A stretch of 33,774 bases of DNA from a virus, in the IMG/VR virus record IMGVR_UViG_3300010148_000052, positions 1-33,774 of that record. One strand, 5' to 3'. Positions 15,112-21,955 of the stretch are shown piece after piece (position 1 is the stretch's first letter; each line of letters opens with the position of its first letter). The translations under genes and the position numbers were made by a program. The notes beneath the pieces were generated by a model. The model was not told where the DNA came from. It searched no databases and saw nothing but the letters and a program-made list of their open reading frames with translations.

Positions 15112-15788
15112 TGGTTGATTTAATTATAGATAGTAATGAAAGAGGAAAACTCTGCGAATCTATTATTCGTAAGGCTGAAAAAGTAGGCTTGAGAATTGAA
15201 AGAAAGCCGCTAATAGTAGGCGATTATTTGTTAGGTGCTGCGTGTGTCGAAGCCAAGTCTGTCAGCGATTTCTTACAATCGTGCGATAGCGGCCATCTAT
15301 GGAAACAATTAGACAATATGGATGCGAACTATGAGCGTTTCTTTTTGCTTGTACATGGTAGTATATCACAATACGTGAAAATGGCAAAGACATCATACAG
15401 CAAAACGCAGAATAAGTTCTTAGGTTTATTAGCCCGTATAATGGCTGATTTCGACTGTCAGGTGATATTCACCCCTAACGTAAGCGAAGCGGCTCTATTT
15501 GTCGTTAAACTACACAATAAACTACACAAACCAGCGTCAGCACATGGCGCTCAAGCAATTCGTAGAGTAAGCACTAATGATGTGCGTAAAGATGTGCTAC
15601 TCACAATACCCGGTGTGGGTAGTATAATGGCAGACAGGTTATTGAAAACTTGCGGCTGTATAGAAGAGATGATGTATGAAGATTCCCTAAAGAAAGTGAA
15701 AGGTTTGGGTACGAAAACTGCGAGGAAGATTGCAGAAGTACTCACTAGCGAACAACCCGTTCATGTGGAAAGGACGGTGTTTCGCTGA
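15111..15788 (+). CDS. XPF/ERCC4-type structure-specific nuclease
   Basis: A 225-aa protein. ATG 15111 is preferred (TGATG overlap); GGAGG at 15097 also fits a TTG at 15108. The ERCC4 nuclease core is 'IIDSNERGK' (D7, E10, R11), 'GDYLLG' (G37-D38) and 'V-E-A-K-S-V-S-D' (E47, K49, D53), equivalent to the canonical ERKxxxD with Arg replaced by Ala48. Two helix-hairpin-helix elements follow (LLTIPGVGSIMADRLL and VKGLGTKTARKIAEVL, about residues 165-213). No helicase domain, unlike Hef. It likely cleaves forks, flaps or branched recombination DNA. It is the last gene of unit 2; promoter copy 3 begins 1 nt after its stop. Confidence 0.9.
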   Translation: MVDLIIDSNERGKLCESIIRKAEKVGLRIERKPLIVGDYLLGAACVEAKSVSDFLQSCDSGHLWKQLDNMDANYERFFLLVHGSISQYVKMAKTSYSKTQNKFLGLLARIMADFDCQVIFTPNVSEAALFVVKLHNKLHKPASAHGAQAIRRVSTNDVRKDVLLTIPGVGSIMADRLLKTCGCIEEMMYEDSLKKVKGLGTKTARKIAEVLTSEQPVHVERTVFR

Positions 15789-15813
15789 TTGACTATATAA
15801 ACCGAGATTGAAT
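15789..15813 (+). promoter_or_regulatory. TATA-box promoter element, copy 3
   Basis: The third identical copy of the 25-nt element, with TATA box at about 15793-15801. Predicted transcription start is near 15820, giving an untranslated leader of about 100 nt before the helicase ATG at 15920. This is the longest leader of the three units. Confidence 0.8.
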
Positions 15814-15919
15814 AGTCAGATATTCCGATGTATTATCTATACATAGTTACAATTATGTACTCTAGTATAGACGGACAATAGGAATATTCGGAAGGGTATG
15901 GAAAGGAGAGAAGGAGAAC
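15814..15919 (+). promoter_or_regulatory. Leader with dyad, upstream of the helicase gene
   Basis: A 106-nt AT-rich non-coding stretch. It contains a nested dyad at 15837-15870 (CTATAC ... GTATAG outside, TACATA ... TATGTA inside) and two related motifs, gatattccga (about 15817) and ggaatattcgg (about 15882). A purine-rich run with GGAGAGAAGGAG precedes ATG 15920 as ribosome binding site. It is the longest non-coding stretch in the + strand arm. It could hold an operator, a 5'-leader structure or a replication start; none is proven. Confidence 0.4.
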
Positions 15920-17338
15920 ATGAAACAAGCAATAGAATATGAAGCAGTAAAGAAATACAAGATTTTTGATGGGTATATCAAACATTTTGGTAATGTATCG
16001 ATAGATAACGACATCCCAGCGATGTTATCGTTTTTCTTCATACAGGGTCAGTTGGCAGTACCTTATGTGAGATTACCGTGGGGTGCAAGTCACCTAGACC
16101 CTAGAGTACATTCTTTTTGGATACAGTCGAGCAGAACGGGGAAGAGCATAGCGTGGGAGTTTGTAGGAGATATACTAGAGGATATAGGAGTTCCATCTGA
16201 TATGTACACCTCAGGTACAGATGCTGGTCTACTAGGTTCTTTTCACGTAGAGAAAGACGATAACGGACAAGAGAACTACATACACAAGGAAGGGCTACTA
16301 TCGGGGCGTAAGGCGCTTAATTTCGATGAAGGCTCTATCATACTGAACCCAAGCACCCACAGTCAGCAAACCGTATTGTATTTGCAATCGGCGTGCAATC
16401 CAGTGGGAAGCAATAACAACAAGTTAGTTCTACAACAGAGAGGCGGTAGAGCAGAAATTGAATCACTTGTTTCTCTATGGATTACAACTTATCCACCTGC
16501 TGGTGTGAAAGAGTATGTGCTGACGAAAGGTATCTTTCAAAGAGTACTTCTGTACTGGTCACACTGGGATATGAATAGAAGGAAGAACGTGAGTTTAGTG
16601 CGTTCAGAATCTGCATTGAAAGTGAAACCTAAAATGAAAATTACATACGAGGATATAGTCAATTATTTCAAGGACTTGGAAAAGAGGATGAGAAATAAGG
16701 TATTAGAAGTTACTGAGACATCTTTTGTAGAGTGGGATGCCATGGATAGAGAAGAGCAAGAAACACTATTACAGGATAGCATGACATCTATATTTACGGC
16801 AGACGATAATACATTCTATTCAGCCTTTGCTCAATCTATTGACGAGTATTATGAACTTATGAACGGGCTAGGACCGGGCATCAGTGACGTAGTAGCCTCA
16901 TTCATACCTGCCATGGAGAACTATACTCTGATATTCTCGGCACATCTTGCTATGCTTGATGAAAAATGGGAGATAAACGGGGAACACGTATCTATGGCAA
17001 CAGAGATATTATTCGATTTATTCCGTAACTTAATCTCATGGTTAGAAGGAGAGGTTGAGATTGGACCTAAGATTGCTGAAAGGGTAACGCAAAGAAACAG
17101 ATGGATTGTTTCTACTCAGGCTTGCGAGACATTTGAATTGGGTAACAAGGGCAACAAGTGGATTAAGAAACAAGAATTGGTGAAAGTCTACATGAATCAA
17201 ACAGGTGTGACTAGAGGTACTGCTTATGCTCATTATGGTAAATGGGCGGCTAAGATGTATGAGAACACAAAAGATGGTACTATTGCTTACTTAAGACTCA
17301 AGGAGGGTGTCGAAAATGTCGATGGAAAGAAAAAATGA
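15920..17338 (+). CDS. Putative replicative helicase (P-loop ATPase)
   Basis: A 472-aa protein. The Walker A-like loop is 'QSSRTGKS' (residues 69-76), lacking the usual first Gly; Walker B is 'ALNFDEGS' (D136-E137). 'YLQSACNPVGSNNNKL' could supply sensor 1, and 'GIFQRVLLYWSHW' an arginine finger. Residues about 390-460 ('RNRWIVSTQ ... KKQELVKVYMNQTGVTRGTAYAHYGKWAAKM') look like a winged helix. The architecture and its place in the replication region fit an MCM-like or phage DUF3987-like replicative helicase. The exact superfamily cannot be settled by eye. It is the first gene after promoter copy 3. Confidence 0.65.
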   Translation: MKQAIEYEAVKKYKIFDGYIKHFGNVSIDNDIPAMLSFFFIQGQLAVPYVRLPWGASHLDPRVHSFWIQSSRTGKSIAWEFVGDILEDIGVPSDMYTSGTDAGLLGSFHVEKDDNGQENYIHKEGLLSGRKALNFDEGSIILNPSTHSQQTVLYLQSACNPVGSNNNKLVLQQRGGRAEIESLVSLWITTYPPAGVKEYVLTKGIFQRVLLYWSHWDMNRRKNVSLVRSESALKVKPKMKITYEDIVNYFKDLEKRMRNKVLEVTETSFVEWDAMDREEQETLLQDSMTSIFTADDNTFYSAFAQSIDEYYELMNGLGPGISDVVASFIPAMENYTLIFSAHLAMLDEKWEINGEHVSMATEILFDLFRNLISWLEGEVEIGPKIAERVTQRNRWIVSTQACETFELGNKGNKWIKKQELVKVYMNQTGVTRGTAYAHYGKWAAKMYENTKDGTIAYLRLKEGVENVDGKKK

Positions 17339-17480
17339 ATTATCGTTATGTGAGGATTGCAGAGGTGTGGGATTTGTGTTTTATCAGAATGCGCAAGGAG
17401 AATACGATTGCGAAGCGTGTATAGGGTGCGCTGAATTATACTATGAAGGAGATGAAGAAGAATGTCAGATAGAAGAATAG
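17316..17480 (+). CDS. 54-aa zinc-ribbon protein
   Basis: The frame from ATG 17316 to TAG 17480 is preceded by AGGAGGG at 17301-17307, one of the best ribosome binding sites in the window. It overlaps the helicase end by 23 nt and the next gene start by 19 nt. The protein has C-E-D-C (residues 12-15) and C-E-A-C-I-G-C (32-38) with an acidic tail, forming a zinc ribbon or DnaJ-type zinc-finger-like unit. Function unknown. Confidence 0.6.
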   Translation: MSMERKNELSLCEDCRGVGFVFYQNAQGEYDCEACIGCAELYYEGDEEECQIEE

Positions 17481-17794
17481 ATGTAAGTTGGAAATGTGAA
17501 AGAGAAGGAAGCGGGTCATCAGGTATACCGTTAAAACACTCAGGTTTGAGTGAATTACAATTGATGGAACTAATCGCTCATCTAAGGGGCACATTAGAGG
17601 GGGCTATCTATGTAGAAGACGGTATACCACATTGGAAACTAGAGCGAATTAATTGGGAACATGAAAGGACTGACGCGGCGTGGGATGTATTATTGAAGTT
17701 TCACGAAAAAGAATTGGAATGGCAAGCGATAGATGATGGACACATAGACTGTGATGTAGAAGCGGGTACGGTAGGTGTGGAAGGTGATGAATAA
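17462..17794 (+). CDS. Hypothetical acidic protein
   Basis: A 110-aa protein starting MSDRRIDVSWKC, with GAAGGAGATGAAG upstream as ribosome binding site. Segments 'LKHSGLSELQLMELIAHLRGTLEGAIY' and 'WEHERTDAAWDVLLKFHEKELEWQAIDD' predict helices; the tail is acidic (VEAGTVGVEGDE). No family recognised. Its TAA overlaps the next ATG as TAATG. Confidence 0.55.
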   Translation: MSDRRIDVSWKCEREGSGSSGIPLKHSGLSELQLMELIAHLRGTLEGAIYVEDGIPHWKLERINWEHERTDAAWDVLLKFHEKELEWQAIDDGHIDCDVEAGTVGVEGDE

Positions 17795-17913
17795 TGCTGA
17801 AATCGAATGTAAAGATACCATGCCCTTCATGTAAGGGATATGCGTCAGCCAATCTAAACAGAGGCACGTGGAAATGTTCATGTGGTGATTTCGGGACGTG
17901 TGGTGTGAAATGA
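17794..17913 (+). CDS. 39-aa zinc-ribbon peptide
   Basis: From ATG 17794 (TAATG overlap; GGTGATGAATA ribosome binding site) to TGA 17913 (ATGA overlap with the exonuclease). The peptide contains C-P-S-C (residues 10-13) and C-S-C-G (28-31), with a further Cys, in a basic context (MLKSNVKI, LNRGTWK). This is a minimal zinc ribbon. Junctions on both sides match the coupling seen elsewhere. Function unknown. Confidence 0.55.
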   Translation: MLKSNVKIPCPSCKGYASANLNRGTWKCSCGDFGTCGVK

Positions 17914-18518
17914 GCGACATAATGGCATTAGATATAGAAACGAGTAATTACTCATGGGAAATAGGCGGTTGGGATAACAAGGCGTTGTTTGATGTATCAG
18001 TAGTCGCTACATGGGATGGTAAAGATGCACATATATTCACTAAAGAAGATGTTATGTTAGACGGGGCGACCACACACAAGTTACACCCGCGTGAACTTGG
18101 AAACCACATTACAGCACATGTACAGAAAGGCGGTAAGATACTAGGTCACAACATAATAGGTTTTGACTTCCCTGTACTAAAGCAATCTTTGGATTGTTAT
18201 GCAATCGGAGATGTAATGCAAAAGGCCGATAATGTAATCGATACCAAACTTCTTTTTCAGAAAGCATCATTACCTTATGGTAAATTAGAATCAAACTTAC
18301 AGTCTTTAGTTTCTCATACGCTAGGTAAGAGTAAGAGTATGAAAAGCGAAGATGCGCCCAAAGGGTGGAGAGCAGGTAAATACACGGAAGTGTGTGACTA
18401 TTGCGTAAAAGATGCGCAGTTAACGTATGACATATACCAATACGGTAAAAAGAACGGTATGTTAAAGTCGAGGTCTTTTGAGACTGGTGACATAATGGAG
18501 GTAGAAGTAGAATGGTAG
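17910..18518 (+). CDS. DnaQ-like 3'-5' exonuclease
   Basis: A 202-aa protein from ATG 17910; an in-frame GTG at 17898 is less likely, given the ATGA overlap. DEDDy exonuclease motifs are D8-x-E10 (MALDIETSN), 'HNIIGFDFPVL' (N81, F85-D86) and Y164-x3-D168 (DYCVKD), with spacing like PolB exonuclease or RNase D/Pol I-type proofreading domains. It is a stand-alone exonuclease in addition to the one in PolB, and may act in repair, primer removal or host DNA degradation. It sits in unit 3 between zinc-ribbon genes and the chaperonin. Confidence 0.85.
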   Translation: MSDIMALDIETSNYSWEIGGWDNKALFDVSVVATWDGKDAHIFTKEDVMLDGATTHKLHPRELGNHITAHVQKGGKILGHNIIGFDFPVLKQSLDCYAIGDVMQKADNVIDTKLLFQKASLPYGKLESNLQSLVSHTLGKSKSMKSEDAPKGWRAGKYTEVCDYCVKDAQLTYDIYQYGKKNGMLKSRSFETGDIMEVEVEW

Positions 18519-18718
18519 AATATAACCCAAGAGAAGGTGAATTGAAAGTGGATGACACGACGGAAGAAGAGATATGGAAATTGAAAAAAGCGTTAGATAT
18601 ACTCTTTGGTATGTTGCAAAGAGGTAACAACTTAGCAGATATACAAAGAGTAGCAAATAAATTATCGAAGCAAGTACAGTATCCTTTCGCGCGTAAGGTA
18701 ACGGAGGAAGAAGAATGA
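18512..18718 (+). CDS. Small charged helical protein
   Basis: A 68-aa protein overlapping the exonuclease end by 7 nt. It is rich in Glu/Lys with helical segments 'EEEIWKLKKALDILFGMLQRGNNLADIQRVANKL'. The pattern suggests a helical hairpin or coiled coil. No family recognised. It ends in Glu repeats and overlaps the next small gene as ATGA. Confidence 0.55.
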   Translation: MVEYNPREGELKVDDTTEEEIWKLKKALDILFGMLQRGNNLADIQRVANKLSKQVQYPFARKVTEEEE

Positions 18719-18810
18719 GAGATGAATTACAAGAGTTTGAAAGAGGTATGGCTAGATACAATGAAATGCTATTACATGAACATCTTAGAGAGAAGGAGGG
18801 AGAAGAATGA
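18715..18810 (+). CDS. 31-aa helical peptide
   Basis: From ATG 18715 (ATGA overlap, ACGGAGG upstream) to TGA 18810 (ATGA overlap with the chaperonin gene). It encodes MRDELQEFERGMARYNEML and a basic/acidic tail. The coding strand of its last codons also contains GAAGGAGGGAG, the ribosome binding site of the chaperonin. It may be a real peptide or mainly a translational coupler. Confidence 0.4.
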   Translation: MRDELQEFERGMARYNEMLLHEHLREKEGEE

Positions 18811-20312
18811 GTGAGCGAGATAGCGAGACAACATTGAGGAATAACATAGATGCAGTGAAGACGATAGTGAGAACAGTGAAGACCACATTAGGTCCACTAG
18901 GCCGTGATAAGTTAATGGTTGATGGTGGTGGAAACACCATAGTAACCAATGATGGGGCTACTATACTGAGAGAATTAGATGTCGCACACCCTGCTGGTAA
19001 AATGGTAATCGAGTGTGCTCAAACACAAGAGAGTCTATGTTACGATGGGACAACAACTGCTGTCGTACTTGCTGGTGAATTATTGTCTAACAGTGAAGGC
19101 TTGATGAATAAAGGGCTGCACCCTAATATAGTCTGTAAAGGTTATACTGAGGCAGCGAATATGGCGATAGACCGCTTAAGTTCGCTAAAGTTTACTAGGC
19201 ATCCTTCTACGGAAGATGAGTTCCTTATCCAAGTCGCAAAAACCGCTATGACTGGTAAAACACTAGATGCTGCAATTGATGATGTAGCGTCACTATGTGT
19301 ACAAGCGGTAAAGAAAGCGGGTAATGCAGAAAAAGTACGTGTGTTGAGTTTACCCGGCGGTGGACTAAGAGACTCATATTTATTCAATGGTGCAATAGTG
19401 AATAAAGACTTGACTATTGAAAAAGAGATAGATGGTGAACATAATATAATTCTGTTGAATAGCGGCTTAGAGCCACAGAAAACAGATGAGAATATACAAG
19501 TACAGTTAGACATGCAGGGATACACACAGTTCAAATCGTCAGCAAACGATGATTTACTTGAGCAAGCAAAATTAATTTTAGAGCAAATGCCCGAAGAAGG
19601 TGGAATGGTTTTTGTAAGAGATGGCGCTCTCGACCACGTGTGTACTTATCTACACAAACATAACGTTACGGTAGTCAGAAGATTACCTGAGAGTACTATG
19701 AGAGCACTCTCATCAACACTAGGCATACCGATAGCCCAATCACCTTCTGATATTGAGTGCGGTGCTATGGGTAAAGTGAGTAGGCAAAGACATTACGATG
19801 TGAACTATTTGTTCGTAGAGGGGATGATTAATTCAGACCAATCTACGCTAGTTCTTAGAGGGGCTACTACAACCACTTTAGATGAGATAGAAAGAGGATT
19901 TGACGATGCGCTAGGCGTTGTCTCCCTTGTCTTAAATGGAGATGATATAGTGTATGGTGGCGGTAGTGCTTTCGCTAGTATGGCATCATATTTACGTTCA
20001 GAAGCAGCGTCTGCTCAGGGTAGAAGTCAAATGGCAATCGAAGCGTTTGCAGACTCTTTAGAAATAATACCAGCCACTATTGCAGAAAATGGAGGGCACG
20101 ACCCTCTCGATTGTATACTTGCGTTACGACACAAAAACCAAGACGATGCGCTTGACTACGGCCCTGATTTGGAAAATGGTGGTATTACCTCTATGTTTGA
20201 ATTAGGAGTGTTTGAACCTATGAGTTTAGTCAGACAGGCGGTATTGAGCGCAACCGAAGTTACTACTGCAATCCTAAAGATTGACGATATGATAGCAAAG
20301 AAAGGCGCTTAA
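18807..20312 (+). CDS. Group II chaperonin (thermosome subunit)
   Basis: A 501-aa protein. Conserved segments are 'TLGPLGRDKLMVD' (26-38), 'NDGATIL' (48-54), 'DGTTTAVVLAGELL' (80-93, nucleotide binding, D80), 'MVFVRDG', 'ERGFDDALGVV' (catalytic Asp region) and 'YGGGSAFASMASYL'. Host thermosomes are about 540 aa, so this is somewhat shorter. The usual Gly before D80 is Tyr79. Chaperonins of this type fold proteins inside a ring with a built-in lid; a viral copy could form homo-rings or join host rings. The ribosome binding site is GGAGGGAG. Thermosome genes are reported in magroviruses, which supports the virus assignment. Confidence 0.95.
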   Translation: MSERDSETTLRNNIDAVKTIVRTVKTTLGPLGRDKLMVDGGGNTIVTNDGATILRELDVAHPAGKMVIECAQTQESLCYDGTTTAVVLAGELLSNSEGLMNKGLHPNIVCKGYTEAANMAIDRLSSLKFTRHPSTEDEFLIQVAKTAMTGKTLDAAIDDVASLCVQAVKKAGNAEKVRVLSLPGGGLRDSYLFNGAIVNKDLTIEKEIDGEHNIILLNSGLEPQKTDENIQVQLDMQGYTQFKSSANDDLLEQAKLILEQMPEEGGMVFVRDGALDHVCTYLHKHNVTVVRRLPESTMRALSSTLGIPIAQSPSDIECGAMGKVSRQRHYDVNYLFVEGMINSDQSTLVLRGATTTTLDEIERGFDDALGVVSLVLNGDDIVYGGGSAFASMASYLRSEAASAQGRSQMAIEAFADSLEIIPATIAENGGHDPLDCILALRHKNQDDALDYGPDLENGGITSMFELGVFEPMSLVRQAVLSATEVTTAILKIDDMIAKKGA

Positions 20313-20313
20313 G

Positions 20314-20478
20314 ATGGGTCGGTTGATGGATAGGCTAATTGTAGAGTGTCGTAACTGTAAACACAAGCATATCCCTCACCGCTTGTCTGCTCGTTTTCAT
20401 AACGAAGAGGCTAAAAGAATCCAACTGTGGAAGTGTAAAGAATGTGGTCATTTTTGGCAAGATTCTGTCTTTAAGTAG
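20314..20478 (+). CDS. 54-aa zinc-ribbon protein
   Basis: From ATG 20314, 1 nt after the chaperonin stop, to TAG 20478. It has C-R-N-C-K-H-K-H (residues 12-19) and C-K-E-C-G-H-F-W (41-48), a classical zinc ribbon with extra His and aromatic residues resembling TFIIS/RPB9-like C-terminal ribbons. The region between is basic. Function unknown; a transcription-related role is a guess. Confidence 0.6.
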   Translation: MGRLMDRLIVECRNCKHKHIPHRLSARFHNEEAKRIQLWKCKECGHFWQDSVFK

Positions 20479-20737
20479 GAACATCAATATAGAGGCGCTT
20501 TACTTATTGCACCATGTTGGATGTGGTGATGCTAGAAAGCATTACATCACAACCAATAAAAATAGAAACTGCTATGTTTCAAATCAAAATATTCTTTATG
20601 ATTGTTACCATGCAAATAAGCCATTTAGTCTACACTTTGAAAAACGAGGTGAGAATATAAGTAGACTAGATAAATGGTTTTGGTCTGTTTCTAATGACTT
20701 TTGGTTTTGGGTAGCGAAAAAAGGGGGGTTACAATGA
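20444..20737 (+). CDS. Uncertain Cys/Trp-rich ORF
   Basis: An open frame with no internal ATG. Candidate starts are GTG 20444 (overlapping the zinc-ribbon gene by 35 nt) or TTG near 20507. The C-terminal half is aromatic-rich ('YDCYHANKPFSLHF', 'DKWFWSVSNDFWFWVAKKGG'), with scattered Cys. Codon use looks more AT-rich than in its neighbours. Support: the 255 nt between two genes are otherwise empty, and its TGA overlaps the next ATG as ATGA. It could be a real small protein or a chance open frame in an accessory insertion. Confidence 0.35.
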   Translation: MVIFGKILSLSRNINIEALYLLHHVGCGDARKHYITTNKNRNCYVSNQNILYDCYHANKPFSLHFEKRGENISRLDKWFWSVSNDFWFWVAKKGGLQ

Positions 20738-20814
20738 AAAATAGAAAACACCACAATGGTGCTTGTAAAATGTGGCAAGCGTTTATGGCAGAATCATTTG
20801 AAGATTGGGATTAA
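20734..20814 (+). CDS. 26-aa peptide at end of the early arm
   Basis: From ATG 20734 to TAA 20814, with AAGGGGGG 5 nt upstream as a strong ribosome binding site. The peptide is MKNRKHHNGACKMWQAFMAE followed by SFEDWD: a basic start and an acidic, aromatic end. It is the last + strand gene, and its stop touches the stop codon of the opposing methyltransferase gene. Gene status rests only on ribosome binding site and junctions. Confidence 0.35.
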   Translation: MKNRKHHNGACKMWQAFMAESFEDWD

Positions 20815-20817
20815 TTA
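20812..20817. other. Zero-gap convergent junction of early and structural arms
   Basis: The + strand stop TAA (20812-20814) is directly followed by the - strand stop (TTA at 20815-20817). There is no spacer for terminators. T-rich runs that could terminate each arm lie inside the opposing genes: A6 at 20717-20722 (T6 for - strand transcripts) and T5 at about 20872 (for + strand transcripts). The mRNAs probably overlap at their 3' ends. Confidence 0.6.
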
Positions 20818-21378
20818 TTGAGGTTGGGGTATAGATTCCCAATTACCCATTGTTGTAACGTAATCTCCATATTTTTCATACATTAAGTCTTTGTATTGTC
20901 TCATGTTCATTGGATTATCTACTAACCAAGTATCAAACCAACCATAATCCCAATGACTATCTTCGGGTATTTCCCACGTTTCTATATCTGCTGTAATTAA
21001 AGTAAAGGTTTCATCTTTAGCACAATGTTCCCAAACTAAATCTATTACATCTTGACTGTTTTCTATTATAGTTACAGATGTTACATCGGGGTTATCCATT
21101 AATGTTTGATGCACTAATCCTATACCTAATCCACCTATCAATACATCTCCTGTTGCATTATCCCAAAGTTGTTGATGTTCTCTATATTCAGCATAAGAAT
21201 CTTGCATTATAGGCCACGGACAACTTTCTTTGGTTAATACAGTATATTCTTCTGCTGTTTCATTTTTCATCATCAAATATCTTTCCCAATTATAATCAGT
21301 AGTTTGACCGTTAAAATGTCTAATCGCAAAGTCTCCCGAAGTACCTTCCGGTATTATTACACGCTGTCTTATTGCCAT
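20815..21378 (-). CDS. Class I SAM-dependent methyltransferase-like protein
   Basis: A 187-aa protein from the ATG at 21378, chosen because AGTGAT lies 4 nt upstream; a GTG at 21387 overlapping the previous stop as GTGA is also possible. The Rossmann signature is 'GDVLIGGLGIGLVHQ' (residues 77-91, motif I G-G-L-G-I-G), 'VTIIENS' (E106, end of strand 2), 'TLITADIETW' and 'HWDYGWFDTW'. This order resembles spermidine synthase-like and other small methyltransferases. The substrate is unknown; being last in the structural operon next to a fibre-type gene, it might modify virion or host components. Confidence 0.7.
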   Translation of the reverse strand: MAIRQRVIIPEGTSGDFAIRHFNGQTTDYNWERYLMMKNETAEEYTVLTKESCPWPIMQDSYAEYREHQQLWDNATGDVLIGGLGIGLVHQTLMDNPDVTSVTIIENSQDVIDLVWEHCAKDETFTLITADIETWEIPEDSHWDYGWFDTWLVDNPMNMRQYKDLMYEKYGDYVTTMGNWESIPQPQ

Positions 21379-21383
21379 ATTAA

Positions 21384-21950
21384 TCACTCTACAAAGTCAT
21401 ATGTTAAAGTTACCGTACTAGCATTAGTAGTACCGTTAGAATTAGTAGCAGAAGCCGTAAACTTTAGCACAATCTCATCACCTGCTGCTGGAAAAGTTAA
21501 ACCGCCTCTACCTCCACCAAAGGCAATAAGTAATGTTAATCCTATGTCTCCGGTACTAGCATTAGTTTCATCTTGGTCTGTTGAACCGGAGACTATTACA
21601 GAAGCACTACAAGAATTACTTAAACTAGAACTGTGAAGCGAACCTCCCCATTGAAAACTTGTTGCACCTGTTGCACGAATATATCCTTTATATGTTTGAG
21701 TTACCCCGTTTGCACACCCGTTGTAATGATTACCAAACTGTGTTCTATCTACATTTACTGTTCCCGAACCACTAGAAAACTCAAGACCATCTACTGCCAT
21801 CCCTGCAAAATTACAATTTGCTACACCTGCCGATATAGCGTTATCATAATTACCGGATGCACTTGTAGCGATACTAACACTTGTAGGTGCGGTTGTTATT
21901 GCCCCCTGTGCTGCTTGTGCAACAACCCCAACCACACCAATAAAACTCAT
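21384..21950 (-). CDS. Small structural/appendage-type protein
   Basis: A 188-aa protein from the ATG at 21950, preferred because of a GGTTGATT ribosome binding site and because the longer reading (21974) overlaps the fibre gene. The N-terminus is hydrophobic (SFIGVVGVVAQAAQGAIT, residues 2-19), either a membrane segment or a signal-like helix, followed by a Ser/Thr/Gly-rich beta region with several Cys (N-C-N, N-G-C-A-N-G, N-S-C-S) and a C-terminus typical of virion beta domains (VLKFTASATNSNGTT). It could be a fibre tip or decoration protein. No family recognised. Confidence 0.55.
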   Translation of the reverse strand: MSFIGVVGVVAQAAQGAITTAPTSVSIATSASGNYDNAISAGVANCNFAGMAVDGLEFSSGSGTVNVDRTQFGNHYNGCANGVTQTYKGYIRATGATSFQWGGSLHSSSLSNSCSASVIVSGSTDQDETNASTGDIGLTLLIAFGGGRGGLTFPAAGDEIVLKFTASATNSNGTTNASTVTLTYDFVE

Positions 21951-21955
21951 TTGAA

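Noticed and set aside
15789-15813. The 25-bp element as an attachment site or iteron
   Set aside because: Copies are far apart, always upstream of gene starts, and contain a well-formed TATA box; promoter function explains position better, though a second role is not excluded.
18109-18630. 173-codon - strand frame over the exonuclease gene
   Set aside because: The + strand encodes clear DnaQ motifs; the reverse frame is a shadow rich in Leu/Ser/His.
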